64,000 bases of DNA, taken from positions 62,001 through 126,000 of the forward strand of contig JAXLRE010000004.1 in the NCBI GenBank assembly GCA_046331265.1, in the 5' to 3' direction. This document shows positions 34,104 to 43,097 of this stretch, in pieces. Origin of the DNA: JAGPDB01 sp046331265 (GTDB lineage Bacteria > Actinomycetota > Acidimicrobiia > IMCC26256 > JAGPDB01). The position numbers and the translations under genes were made by a program. Under the pieces are notes generated by a model, which had not been told where the DNA came from, searched no databases, and saw only the letters and a program-made list of their open reading frames with translations. Numbering within the stretch: position 1 is the stretch's first letter; each line of letters opens with the position of its first letter.

Positions 34104-35993
34104 ATGTCTGAAAATCTTGTACCTGTTGAATCTATTAGAAATATTGCGATTATTGCTCACGTTGACCATGGAAAAACAACGCTTGTTGACGCCATGTTAC
34201 GTCAAACTGGTTCTTTAAATCGATCAAATGAGACACAAACTCGAATTATGGACTCTGGAGATTTAGAAAGAGAAAAAGGTATAACCATTCTCGCGAAAAA
34301 TACTGCAGTACGTTGGAAAAATACAAAAATAAATATTGTTGACACACCAGGCCACGCAGATTTTGGTGGTGAAGTTGAACGCGCATTAAACATGGTGGAC
34401 TCTGCTGTTCTGTTAGTTGACGCTGCAGAAGGTCCACTTCCTCAAACACGATTCGTTTTAAGAAAAGCTTTAGCTCGAGATTTACCCCTGATAGTTATTA
34501 TCAATAAGGTTGATCGTCCAGATGCTCGAATTGCTGAAGTGATCGACGAAGTTTATGAAATGCTTTTCGATATTGATGCTCAAGAACATCATATTGATTT
34601 CCCTATTGTTTATGCTGCAGCAAAGCAAGGTTGGGCAACTTTAGAAGCACCTGCAGGCTTAAAGAATGAACATATACACAGCGAAGATCCAAGAGTATCT
34701 TCACATCATGGCGCTCCTGATAATGTAAACGAACTTTTAGACTTATTAGTCGAGTACATGCCTGCACCAAAACATATTCCGGGTCACGCATTACAGGCAC
34801 ATGTGACTAATTTGGATGCTTCAAAGTTTGTTGGCCGTCTTGCTATTTGTCGAATGATCAACGGCGAAATAGCTAAAGGTCAAAATGTTGCTTGGATTAA
34901 ATCTGATGGAAGCACTGCTCGAGCAAAAATTACAAACCTATATATAACTGAAAGTAACGAACGAGTTGAAGTTGAAACTGCAGGACCAGGCGAACTGGTT
35001 GCGGTTGCAGGTATAGAAGATGTAACAATTGGTGAAACACTTGCTGATATAGAAAACCCAATTGCTTTACCAACAATTAAAGTTGATGAGCCTGCATTAG
35101 CAATGACTATTGGTATCAATACTTCTCCACTTGCCGGAAAAGAAGGCGACAAATTAACCGCCAGCCAAGTAAAGCAAAGGCTAGAACAAGAGCTCGTTGG
35201 TAATGTTGCATTACGCATGTTTGAAACAGATCGTCCTGATGCATGGGAAGTACATGCTCGTGGTGAATTGCAGTTAGCTGTTCTTGTTGAACAAATGCGT
35301 CGTGAAGGTTTTGAATTAACTGTTGGAAAACCAATTGTTTTAACAAAAGAAATCGACGGTAAAAAATGTGAACCTACAGAACGTGTCACGATTGATGCTC
35401 CTGAAGAATTTGTTGGGGCAATTACACAACTTTTAGCTGCAAGAAAAGGTCGAATGGAAAATCTTGTTACGCATGGTACAGGTTGGGCACGTTTAGATTA
35501 CATAGTTCCAGCACGTGGACTTATTGGCTTTAAAACTGATTTCATGACTGAAACTAGAGGATCTGGAATTTTGCATCACACAGCTGAAGGATGGGAAGAA
35601 TACTCTGGAGAAATTCGTGCTCGTGAAAGAGGATCTATAGTTTCCGACCGTCAAGGTCAAACAACTGCTTATGCAATAACTCTTGTTCAAGAACGTGCGA
35701 CACTTTTTGTCGAACCTGGAGAAATTACATATCAAGGAATGATTGTTGGTGAAAATTCTCGTTCAGAAGATATGGATGTAAATATTGTTAGAGAGAAACA
35801 ATTAACAAATATGCGTGCAGCTGGTTCGGATCATACAGTTAAAGTTACACCGCCTAAATTGTTTTCTCTTGAAGCTGCCCTTGAATTTATTGCAGAAGAT
35901 GAATGTGTAGAAGTTACACCAAAATCTATACGTATGCGTAAAGTTATCTTGGACCCGTCAGAGCGCGCGAAAGCTGCAAAGCGGAAGAAGTAG
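34104..35993 (+). CDS. typA: ribosome-associated GTPase TypA/BipA
   Basis: TypA/BipA is a translational GTPase related to EF-G that helps assembly of the large ribosomal subunit under stress. The 629-residue protein begins with the G1 motif IAHVDHGKTTLVDAML, then EREKGITILAKNTA, DTPGHADFGGEVERAL and NKVDRPDAR. The C-terminal domain contains GRMENLVTHGTGWARLDY and GFKTDFMTETRG, specific to BipA. It ends with a basic tail (KAAKRKK). Its 3' end overlaps the convergent 376-residue hypothetical gene by 50 bp. Confidence 0.96.
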   Translation: MSENLVPVESIRNIAIIAHVDHGKTTLVDAMLRQTGSLNRSNETQTRIMDSGDLEREKGITILAKNTAVRWKNTKINIVDTPGHADFGGEVERALNMVDSAVLLVDAAEGPLPQTRFVLRKALARDLPLIVIINKVDRPDARIAEVIDEVYEMLFDIDAQEHHIDFPIVYAAAKQGWATLEAPAGLKNEHIHSEDPRVSSHHGAPDNVNELLDLLVEYMPAPKHIPGHALQAHVTNLDASKFVGRLAICRMINGEIAKGQNVAWIKSDGSTARAKITNLYITESNERVEVETAGPGELVAVAGIEDVTIGETLADIENPIALPTIKVDEPALAMTIGINTSPLAGKEGDKLTASQVKQRLEQELVGNVALRMFETDRPDAWEVHARGELQLAVLVEQMRREGFELTVGKPIVLTKEIDGKKCEPTERVTIDAPEEFVGAITQLLAARKGRMENLVTHGTGWARLDYIVPARGLIGFKTDFMTETRGSGILHHTAEGWEEYSGEIRARERGSIVSDRQGQTTAYAITLVQERATLFVEPGEITYQGMIVGENSRSEDMDVNIVREKQLTNMRAAGSDHTVKVTPPKLFSLEAALEFIAEDECVEVTPKSIRMRKVILDPSERAKAAKRKK

Positions 35994-37074
35994 AAACAGG
36001 CATTTCTAAAACTAGGTCTTGCCAGCCAAGTAATCCTAGATTTCGAAGTAAATATTTGTTATCAGGGCTACGGGTAAGTGCTGCACGAAAATCTTCTTTG
36101 ATCAGCTCGACTTGGCCCATGCACATATCTAAAGTTTCTGTAATACCATCACGTTCGATAATATAAATTCCTGATCGGTTTGGAACATTCGCATTTGGAC
36201 GAGCACGAGCTGTTGGATTATCTCCACTCGTTAATATTTCAATTTGTCGATCAGTTAATCCTGCGTCATAAAAATCAAGCAATGGTGTGTGTTGCATAAA
36301 GCTAAGTTTTTTTAGTGGACAACCTGCCGCATTACCAGACAAGGATGTACCTGATGGATCGTAATCAGGATCGGTATTTAATAAGCGATTGAATTTCTTA
36401 GCTAGTTCCACAATTATCGGATTTATCACGAGCATGCCTTGTTCATTTAAAAATGCATAAGGCATTTGTTGATCAATAAATTCTCGCATCATTTCAGGAG
36501 CATTCTCACCAGCATCTAAACGCAAATAGCCATCAAAGCCTGGACCACCTGCCATTAACGCGCGCATTAGAGTTGGCAACTCTGGTCTATGAGCAAATTC
36601 TAATAATTCTTCAATTGAAGTTAAATCGACTCCATCACTACGTTTGACTAAATCTTGAAGTCCGCGAATTACAGAGTTAGCTTCTACTACAAATGATCCC
36701 TCACGCTTAACGTAATACCCATTTCCGTCTTTTGACGGTATCTTGTGCTTTCGTTCTTCCAAATATTTGAGCAAAGCTAACTGTGGTTTCGTTAAGGGAA
36801 ATGCAGTTTGATCGACTATACGACCACTTGTAAATGTTATAGCCCTTCGTAGACCATCTAATAATGTCTTCAAAGCAGAACTTTGAGTTAAAAGATCTTG
36901 TTCAAAAAAACGTGAAAATGAATGATTAAATGTCGACGGATTCCCCATATACATTCGTAATAACGAACTAAATTCAGGAAGTGAGTTAACAACTGCATGA
37001 TGACCAATAGGTCCTAAAACATGTGAAAAAAATTGTTGCCTAAGCTGGCCTGGAAACTGTTGGGTTGTGGACAT
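35944..37074 (-). CDS. hypothetical protein, 376 residues
   Basis: This is a soluble-looking protein I do not recognise. It is largely helical, without signal peptide or membrane segment. The middle contains a Gly-rich stretch (LMAGGPGFDGYLRLD), and the region around NAAGCPLKKLSFMQHTPLLDFY contains the only notable Cys/His cluster, C-x16-type and not a recognised metal site. It ends 50 bp inside the 3' end of typA on the opposite strand, the longest 3' overlap in the window, and begins 6 bp after the lipoprotein gene, so those two are probably co-transcribed. Confidence 0.78.
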   Translation of the reverse strand: MSTTQQFPGQLRQQFFSHVLGPIGHHAVVNSLPEFSSLLRMYMGNPSTFNHSFSRFFEQDLLTQSSALKTLLDGLRRAITFTSGRIVDQTAFPLTKPQLALLKYLEERKHKIPSKDGNGYYVKREGSFVVEANSVIRGLQDLVKRSDGVDLTSIEELLEFAHRPELPTLMRALMAGGPGFDGYLRLDAGENAPEMMREFIDQQMPYAFLNEQGMLVINPIIVELAKKFNRLLNTDPDYDPSGTSLSGNAAGCPLKKLSFMQHTPLLDFYDAGLTDRQIEILTSGDNPTARARPNANVPNRSGIYIIERDGITETLDMCMGQVELIKEDFRAALTRSPDNKYLLRNLGLLGWQDLVLEMPVSTSSALQLSRALTGPR

Positions 37075-37080
37075 TTATTT

Positions 37081-37899
37081 TTAACGTCCGCCCAACTCGT
37101 TAGTTGCATTTCCTAACCCAACTAAAACATTGCATGCTGTTTGCAGCTCCGGTGAAAAAGCAATAGCACCATATTGTTCATCTGGTTTTGTTACAGGTTT
37201 ATTCAAATATAAAAATGGACTTTGTGCATTTGAAGTATTAGATGATTCAACTTTAAAACCTTGATCCGATGAATCATCTAATTTAGGTAACTGACCTAGT
37301 TCACCAATCCAGCTAGATCCTGACTGCAGAACTCGAAAGTGATCACCAACAGATCCTACGTAAACCTCGTTATGCTTACCGTTTCGTTTAGATTGTAGAG
37401 ACACAGCACTTAACTCATTTGTGTCATTTGCCAATGTTATATTTCCTTTTGCATCAATACTAAGACGATAACTTGCTGTTTCACCTTCGCGAATTCCAGG
37501 ATAAGTTATGATTGCGCTTCCTTGAACACCTGGCGGAACAATAATTGGCGCTATTGAAGTTTTAAGTGTTGATAATAAATCAATAAATGTTCCACTTGAA
37601 TCTTTAGAGTAGAGAATCTCTTTTGGCATTCTCTTATTTGAAATGTTATAAAAATTATTTCGATCATTTTCTATTAGAATATGTTCACTAGAAAATGAAT
37701 CTGGAGAATCATATTCTTCTCTCCAAACACCGCATTCAGCGCTCACCGGCACAACTGTATCTAATGGGGTTGCTGTTATCTCGACAGAAATTGATGGAGC
37801 AGAATCATCTGCTTTATCTGAAGAACAAGCAGTAGAAATTGGGAGAACTCCAGCTGCAACTCCTAATAAAAGTGCTCTTGATTTACGTGAATTAAGCAT
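37081..37899 (-). CDS. putative lipoprotein of unknown function
   Basis: This 272-residue protein has a basic N-terminus and a lipoprotein signal peptide (LLLGVAAGVLPISTAC) with the lipobox STAC, the modified Cys being about residue 25. The mature part is Ser-rich and beta-strand-like, with two cysteines (SAECGVWREE and QTACNVLVG). No family is recognised. It is followed after 6 bp by the 376-residue hypothetical gene, and it is preceded by the M23 peptidase gene on the same strand (75 bp gap). It is likely anchored on the outer face of the membrane. Confidence 0.78.
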   Translation of the reverse strand: MLNSRKSRALLLGVAAGVLPISTACSSDKADDSAPSISVEITATPLDTVVPVSAECGVWREEYDSPDSFSSEHILIENDRNNFYNISNKRMPKEILYSKDSSGTFIDLLSTLKTSIAPIIVPPGVQGSAIITYPGIREGETASYRLSIDAKGNITLANDTNELSAVSLQSKRNGKHNEVYVGSVGDHFRVLQSGSSWIGELGQLPKLDDSSDQGFKVESSNTSNAQSPFLYLNKPVTKPDEQYGAIAFSPELQTACNVLVGLGNATNELGGR

Positions 37900-37974
37900 G
37901 AAACCATCCTTGGATAATTTAAGAAGTTTAACACAATTGTCCCTATTGCACTAATATGCAGGGGGAACCTTCAG

Positions 37975-39111
37975 CTAGCAAACAGAGCGTAAAGTGGCAT
38001 ATGGGTTAACACGTGTACCATTAGGACCACCTAGACGAATCTCAAAGTGAGTGTGAGTTGCTCCACCACTGGCATTTCCTGAACTCCCGGTGTGACCGAT
38101 TACTTCACCACGGCTAACCGAACGAGATCCACCAACTGTATCGTTTAGGTGAGCGTAATAGTATGTTGTCCCATTAGATCCAGTTACATATGCAGTTCTA
38201 CCGCCAGTTCCTTCGTTTTGGAACATAACTCTTCCATCCACAACTGCAACATTTGGAGTTCCACGTGAAGAAAAAATATCTGTACCTTTGTGAGAACGAC
38301 CGCCACTTCTTGGTTGGCCCCAGTCATTAGTAAAGGCTGTTGAACCTTGAATCGGGCAAGCGATTGAACCTGAACCTGTATTAATAATTGTTCCAGGTGA
38401 TGTTGCGCTCTTTGAGCTACCGCGTCTTGCAGCAGCTAATTTTGCCGCTTTAGCATCACGTGCAATTTTTGCTTCTAATGCTTTTTGAGCTTTTGTTGCT
38501 TCAGCTAATTTCGAATCTAAAGCCTTCTTTTGCTTTGATAAATTTTCTAGTGTCTTACGTTTATCTTCTTTAATTGACGCCAATTTATCTTTTGATATTT
38601 GAAGATCCTCTTTCATTCCTAAAAGGTTGGTTAATTCAGCATCATCAAACTCTGAAACAGTAGATAGCAGTTGATCACGTCTTGTCTCATCTACGACATC
38701 TTCATAATCTTTAACAACAGATTCATCACTAGCTCTTATATATGCATCTTTAGCTTTTTTAGAAGCCTTTACCTGCAAAGCCTCGATTGAAGCGCTTGAT
38801 GAGTCGAGCTTTGCTTGGGTATCTGTTAGTTCATCACTAATTTTCTGCATTGACCCGTAAGTTTCAGCATAAGCTTGTGCCGCTTGGCTAGCCTCTTTTT
38901 GTGCTTGCGCAACCTTATTTTTAGCTTGTGCAACAGGATCAACTTTTGCGGCAAAAGCTGAAGCCGGCAAAACAGTCAAAGTTGAAACAATCAAAGCCGT
39001 AACTATGACATAAAGAATTCCTCTTGAGGAACGCGGGATTGGTTTACCGAAGACCGGTTTATCCAAATGCGACATATCGGACATCAATGCTAGCAGATGT
39101 TTATCTTTCAT
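37975..39111 (-). CDS. M23-family peptidase with N-terminal coiled coil (NlpD/EnvC-like)
   Basis: This 378-residue protein has an N-terminal membrane anchor or signal (about residues 31-54), a long Ala/Lys/Gln-rich coiled coil (about 58-225) and a C-terminal LytM/M23 domain (about 255-378). Zinc ligands are visible in SHKGTDIF and in the terminal HTHFEIRLGG (HxH). This architecture occurs in cell-wall hydrolases and hydrolase activators that act during division. The gene is 6 bp downstream of the MaoC-type gene. Intact zinc ligands suggest an active enzyme, unlike degenerate EnvC. Confidence 0.9.
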   Translation of the reverse strand: MKDKHLLALMSDMSHLDKPVFGKPIPRSSRGILYVIVTALIVSTLTVLPASAFAAKVDPVAQAKNKVAQAQKEASQAAQAYAETYGSMQKISDELTDTQAKLDSSSASIEALQVKASKKAKDAYIRASDESVVKDYEDVVDETRRDQLLSTVSEFDDAELTNLLGMKEDLQISKDKLASIKEDKRKTLENLSKQKKALDSKLAEATKAQKALEAKIARDAKAAKLAAARRGSSKSATSPGTIINTGSGSIACPIQGSTAFTNDWGQPRSGGRSHKGTDIFSSRGTPNVAVVDGRVMFQNEGTGGRTAYVTGSNGTTYYYAHLNDTVGGSRSVSRGEVIGHTGSSGNASGGATHTHFEIRLGGPNGTRVNPYATLRSVC

Positions 39112-39117
39112 AAGAAC

Positions 39118-40014
39118 CTAAGAAGATTTTTTAACTTCTACCAGGGAGTTCGCAAGTATGACAGTGTCATCTGGTTTTCGTTTAGAGACAAAGTAATAGC
39201 TGTTTACACTCTCAAAATAAGGCTGAGTATTACCTTCATAGAATGTAGATTCAACTACTTCACCCGGTCGAAGCGGTTTAGCGAAACGAACAGCAATGCG
39301 TTTTAAGTTTGCTGGATCGCCATCTGCCACTTGTTTTATTGCACCCCACGAAGCAACAGCCATAGTACAGAGACCATGAATAATTATGCCAGGCAAACCA
39401 ACTGATTTTGCGAAGTCATCATCGATATGAATGGGCATGAAGTCACCAGATGCATGCGCATAACGAAAAGTCTGGTCATCATCCATCTTTGATTCAATTC
39501 GACCAACTTGTTCTCCTGGGAGTTCACCATTAATTAGTTGATTGTAATGTTCAACATCAATGCCTATGTCATGTGGTGTCCCATATGAGTTTTCACCATT
39601 GACACCTCTAAAAAACATCGTGAAATACTGTTCGACCACTAAATCGCCAGTCTCCTCATCATGAGATTGTGTTTTGACAACCAGTGTTGTCCCCGAATCT
39701 TTAACAGAAACACATATACCTTCTGCAGAAGAATTAAGAACCAAAGAAGTCAGAAGCGGTTTATAAAACCTCATATCTTGTTCACCATGAACAACTGAGA
39801 AGAAATGTTCTTCGGGTACTACATTTGAAACAACTTCAAAAACTTTTTCCCATACAGGTACAACACAATATATTGGTGGAATCAGTTCTCCACTTAAGTG
39901 CTGTGCGATATCGTCATTAGTCGCTTTTGCATATTCGATACATGCATTGGGATCAAAAGCAAAAGTTGAAGTATCTGTCTTTTTGTTTAAACCTTCTAGA
40001 TTAAACGCTGTCAT
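39118..40014 (-). CDS. MaoC-like dehydratase / hydratase (double hotdog)
   Basis: This 298-residue protein resembles two-hotdog enoyl hydratases of the MaoC family. The C-terminal half has the hydratase-2 motif YAHASGDFMPIHIDDDF with the following IIIHGLCTMAVAS; Asp and His of this segment are the usual catalytic pair. The N-terminal half (about 1-135) resembles the FAS1-like dehydratase domain. A role in fatty-acid chain metabolism ((R)-specific hydration) is likely. Its start overlaps the small acidic gene at 40001-40171 by 14 bp. Confidence 0.85.
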   Translation of the reverse strand: MTAFNLEGLNKKTDTSTFAFDPNACIEYAKATNDDIAQHLSGELIPPIYCVVPVWEKVFEVVSNVVPEEHFFSVVHGEQDMRFYKPLLTSLVLNSSAEGICVSVKDSGTTLVVKTQSHDEETGDLVVEQYFTMFFRGVNGENSYGTPHDIGIDVEHYNQLINGELPGEQVGRIESKMDDDQTFRYAHASGDFMPIHIDDDFAKSVGLPGIIIHGLCTMAVASWGAIKQVADGDPANLKRIAVRFAKPLRPGEVVESTFYEGNTQPYFESVNSYYFVSKRKPDDTVILANSLVEVKKSS

Positions 40015-40171
40015 CTTTTTGAGTTTCTTGCTCTTGCTCTTGCTCAGAATTAGCGTTATTTAATGAATCAAATTCACGTGTAATATTTGCCATCTCGTTT
40101 TCGAGCCTTTCGATTGTCGAGAATGAATCTTGAATCATTGAAGTCTGATGAGTTAATTCTTTTTCTTCCAT
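40001..40171 (-). CDS. small acidic coiled-coil protein, 56 residues
   Basis: A short gene encodes a 56-residue acidic, helical peptide that begins MEEKELTHQTSMIQDSFS and contains the repeat EQEQEQE near the end. It overlaps the MaoC-type start by 14 bp (the typical coupling distance of this genome), and its ATG is 40 bp from the divergent Zur-type regulator. Heptad-like spacing of hydrophobic residues (I, L, M) suggests a coiled coil. Function unknown; context suggests co-expression with the dehydratase. Confidence 0.6.
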   Translation of the reverse strand: MEEKELTHQTSMIQDSFSTIERLENEMANITREFDSLNNANSEQEQEQETQKDDSV

Positions 40172-40211
40172 CTCTATACGTTATCAAGTTAAGACCAACT
40201 AGCCTATTTAT

Positions 40212-40655
40212 ATGGAAAAGTTATCTGAGCACCTTCATAACTTGAGCATAAGTGAACTAGAAAAAATAGGATCAAGGTTAACGAGTGCTCGAGAAAAGCT
40301 TTTGATCATTTTTGAATCTAACAATATGCCGTTGACCGTTATCGATATAGAGCAAAAATCTCCAAGTATCGCTAAATCATCACTTTATAGAAACCTTGGA
40401 GTCTTAGAAGACGCAGGGCTAATTACAAAGATAGTAAACGAAAATGACTATGCATATTATGAACTAACTGAGAACGTTATCGGCCATCATCATCATTTAC
40501 GTTGCTCAAACTGCAATGAAGTTATAGATATCGAAATAAGCAATAGGTTAGAAAAAGAACTCGAAAAATTAACTGAATCTATTTCAGCAAAGAAAAATTA
40601 TTCAAAATCAAACCACCATTTAGAATTTGTTGGTACTTGCTCTAAATGTTCGTAA
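40212..40655 (+). CDS. zur: Fur-family metalloregulator, probably Zur
   Basis: This 147-residue regulator has the Fur-family layout: an N-terminal winged helix (about residues 15-90, with RLTSAREKLLIIFESN and SSLYRNLGVLEDAGLI) and a C-terminal metal-binding dimerisation domain. Structural zinc ligands are C-x2-C in LRCSNCNEV and again CSKCS at the C terminus; GHHHHLRC is the family regulatory-site segment. Zur is preferred over Fur or PerR because the znuABC genes, with a Fur/Zur-type palindrome, lie 3.3 kb downstream. Confidence 0.88.
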   Translation: MEKLSEHLHNLSISELEKIGSRLTSAREKLLIIFESNNMPLTVIDIEQKSPSIAKSSLYRNLGVLEDAGLITKIVNENDYAYYELTENVIGHHHHLRCSNCNEVIDIEISNRLEKELEKLTESISAKKNYSKSNHHLEFVGTCSKCS

Positions 40656-40656
40656 G

Positions 40657-41337
40657 TTATTTCTTTTCAGATATAGCCTCTGCAGCTGAAATATAGACGC
40701 TGTCTTCTTGCTCGCCACTCATTCTTTGCGAAATAGTTCCATCAGCTTTAACAAACACTAAATATGGATATCCATCTAAACCAAAGTTCGATGCAATGGT
40801 TCCACTTCTATCATCTACAAGTTTTTTCCAAGGCCATTCTTCATCAAGTAACCATGTTGATGGCGGATAATTAGGTTTAGATTCTGAAGTACCTGTCGCA
40901 ATTGCGATGAATTCAACATCGCTTGGAAGTTGGCCATCTTTCTTCATTTTCACAAGCTTTGGAACTTCTTTACGGCAGTGAGGACACCAATGCGCAACAA
41001 AGGCAAGAACATAAGGCCTTGTGCCAGGAACCACAGTCTGGACTTTACCTGTAAAATCTTGTGCAGAAATTTGTGGGACAATCTTTCCAACTTCTGTATC
41101 GCTAGTAGAACTATCGTAAGGAGCTAATTTAGATTCACCTATTTTTCCTTTAACACTTGCTGCAGAAACATTAACGGTATCTGAATATTCGATTTTTGAT
41201 TGACTTGCTACTTCTTTCTTATTAGATGTAACACTCAGCACAACAATAGCAACCATAACGATAACTACAACAGAAATTATTATTGGAAACATTTTCGAGG
41301 ATGAACTATTTGGAGTTGGTCTTTTTGTTGTTGCCAC
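40657..41337 (-). CDS. membrane-anchored thioredoxin-like (TlpA/ResA-type) protein
   Basis: This 226-residue protein has one N-terminal transmembrane helix (about 17-36) and an extracytoplasmic thioredoxin domain. The active site is HWCPHCRKEVP with C118 and C121. The domain follows the TlpA pattern with an expected cis-proline in DGYPYLVFV. It begins with GTG. A DsbB-like gene is 36 bp upstream, so the pair may handle oxidation or reduction of exported thiols, for example of haem-binding or metal-binding cysteines. Its 3' end is 1 bp from the convergent zur gene. Confidence 0.88.
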   Translation of the reverse strand: MATTKRPTPNSSSSKMFPIIISVVVIVMVAIVVLSVTSNKKEVASQSKIEYSDTVNVSAASVKGKIGESKLAPYDSSTSDTEVGKIVPQISAQDFTGKVQTVVPGTRPYVLAFVAHWCPHCRKEVPKLVKMKKDGQLPSDVEFIAIATGTSESKPNYPPSTWLLDEEWPWKKLVDDRSGTIASNFGLDGYPYLVFVKADGTISQRMSGEQEDSVYISAAEAISEKK

Positions 41338-41373
41338 AGTTAACCTTTCAAAATTTATTTCTTACAGGTTAGC

Positions 41374-41949
41374 TCATTCATTTGTCGATAACGACAATAA
41401 AGCAATTATCGTTATTGTTGCCGTCAAAGCCATACCCGCAGTTGTGAGAAATCCTATAGAAGTAAACCAAGGTGAAGAACATGGGTTATTCGGATCGCAT
41501 GTGGCGCTTTCAAGATTTGGATACTTTTCAAGCAAAACATGGTATGTAGAAACTATGGAAGAAAATGTTGCAAATACATATGCCACATAGCGAATTGTCT
41601 TGTAACTCTTAAAATAATAAACCAACATTAGAAACGATAAGGAGTAAATAAATCCACGTTGTATCCAACACAAATTACATGGTTGCCAACCTAGAAATTC
41701 TGAAAAATATAAAGAAAAAAGCATTGCGACAGTAGGAACTAGCCAAAGCAGTAATTTTGTTTTACCGCTAATAACTGAAGTCAAAAAATCCTTAGCTGGT
41801 TTAGAGAATTTCGAGATAATAAAAACTATTAGGAAAATCCAACATAGTGCTGCTAAGAATGTTGCAATGTTTACAGCAATGCTCGCCTGTGTCTGTGAAG
41901 GCTGAATTGTTGTGTCTGTAAAATTTCCCCAGATTTCAGTTATGTACAT
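41374..41949 (-). CDS. DsbB-family disulfide bond formation protein
   Basis: This 191-residue membrane protein has five hydrophobic helices. The first periplasmic loop pair follows the DsbB pattern: LGWQPCNLCWIQRGFIY, where C-x-x-C can exchange with quinone-linked oxidation. The second cysteine pair is in ATCDPNNPCSSPW. The first helix (about 26-45) is an extra one compared with DsbB. The gene runs toward the TlpA-like gene. The 75-bp divergent gap to the 357-residue protein has no clear regulatory site. Confidence 0.9.
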   Translation of the reverse strand: MYITEIWGNFTDTTIQPSQTQASIAVNIATFLAALCWIFLIVFIISKFSKPAKDFLTSVISGKTKLLLWLVPTVAMLFSLYFSEFLGWQPCNLCWIQRGFIYSLSFLMLVYYFKSYKTIRYVAYVFATFSSIVSTYHVLLEKYPNLESATCDPNNPCSSPWFTSIGFLTTAGMALTATITIIALLSLSTNE

Positions 41950-42023
41950 ATAAATAAACTAGCTCATTTTGAAGTTTTGCATGCAGTTTGTTTTAACTAA
42001 ATTTAACAAGTTAGCTTTTATAT

Positions 42024-43097
42024 ATGGCAAAATTATTTTCTTCAGTCTTTCTTTGCCTGTTCTTACTTTTTGGAATAATAATTACTACTCCTTCAGCAGC
42101 ATATGCGCATGGCGTGGGAGGAATTGATGCAACTAAATCGAATGCAAAAGTATCAAAAATTACACCAAATCTTAGAGGTGTAAATGTTGAAACTGTTGAG
42201 AACGGTCAGCGTCTAAAAATTTCTCTTAAAGGGGCAGCCGATGCTTTTGTTTTAGGTGTTGATGGTGAACTTTATATAAGGATTTCCAAAAATGGTGTGT
42301 ATATAAATCAATTGAGCCCAACTCGAGTTATAAATCAATCTACATCAAATGTCTCATTATCAAACTTAGATGCACAATTTAAAAGCACATCAAATGATCC
42401 AAATACTAAACCTAAATGGAAAAAAGTGTCTTCCAATAGTTTCTATATATTTCACGATCATAGAGCTCACTATATGGGAAGTGTCCCAAAAGGCACTACA
42501 AACTTAGGTACTTCTACACTTCCTCTAAAAGTTGATGGAAAAGTTTACGATATCGAAATAGTATTTTTCTCTAAATCTTCTACATCTCCATTTATTCCAT
42601 TTACAATTCTTTTTACCGCATTCTTGTTTATATTTGTAATTGCATGGACAAAGCGGGAATTATGTTTAAGAATATTTAATAAGAAAGTTGCAATAATTTC
42701 TTTATTTATAATTTCTCTGTTTGAAACAATGCATGTAATTGGGTACTTAAGTTTTTCGCAAAGAAAATTTTTTAACGAAGTAGGTGGATCATTTTATTCA
42801 ATTGCGCTAATTATTCTTTCATTCATATGTCTAATAAAGCTTCTTGGATCAAATAAATTGTGGAAAGAATGTTTACATGCAAATGCTCCATTACTTAGTG
42901 CAACAGGATTTATTGGAATTGTCGCCGGATGTTTAATTGAATACAAGAATGTTATTTACCCATATCCAGCCACTATTTTTTCATCTGGATTGACAAAAGT
43001 ACTTATTATTTCTATAGGAATATTTTCTGCATTAATTTTCGCAACATCTGTCGTAAATATTAAAAGTGTTAGTAGCAGTCAAGTCCCAATTGAATAA
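42024..43097 (+). CDS. secreted/membrane protein with HDHRAH motif, unknown function
   Basis: This 357-residue protein starts with a signal peptide ending PSAAYAHG (about residue 30), so the mature protein begins with His. An extracytoplasmic beta-rich domain (about 30-188) contains the motif YIFHDHRAHYMG, a His cluster suited to metal binding. Five or six transmembrane helices follow (about 192-345). I recall similar WHDHRxHW proteins in actinobacteria, but no function is known to me. It sits between DsbB-like and znuA genes, so a role in handling zinc or copper is inferred. Its 3' end overlaps znuA by 29 bp on the opposite strand. Confidence 0.8.
   Translation: MAKLFSSVFLCLFLLFGIIITTPSAAYAHGVGGIDATKSNAKVSKITPNLRGVNVETVENGQRLKISLKGAADAFVLGVDGELYIRISKNGVYINQLSPTRVINQSTSNVSLSNLDAQFKSTSNDPNTKPKWKKVSSNSFYIFHDHRAHYMGSVPKGTTNLGTSTLPLKVDGKVYDIEIVFFSKSSTSPFIPFTILFTAFLFIFVIAWTKRELCLRIFNKKVAIISLFIISLFETMHVIGYLSFSQRKFFNEVGGSFYSIALIILSFICLIKLLGSNKLWKECLHANAPLLSATGFIGIVAGCLIEYKNVIYPYPATIFSSGLTKVLIISIGIFSALIFATSVVNIKSVSSSQVPIE

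Noticed and set aside
34880..35389. 169-residue minus-strand frame inside typA
   Set aside because: Ser/Thr-rich shadow of a clearly coding GTPase gene.
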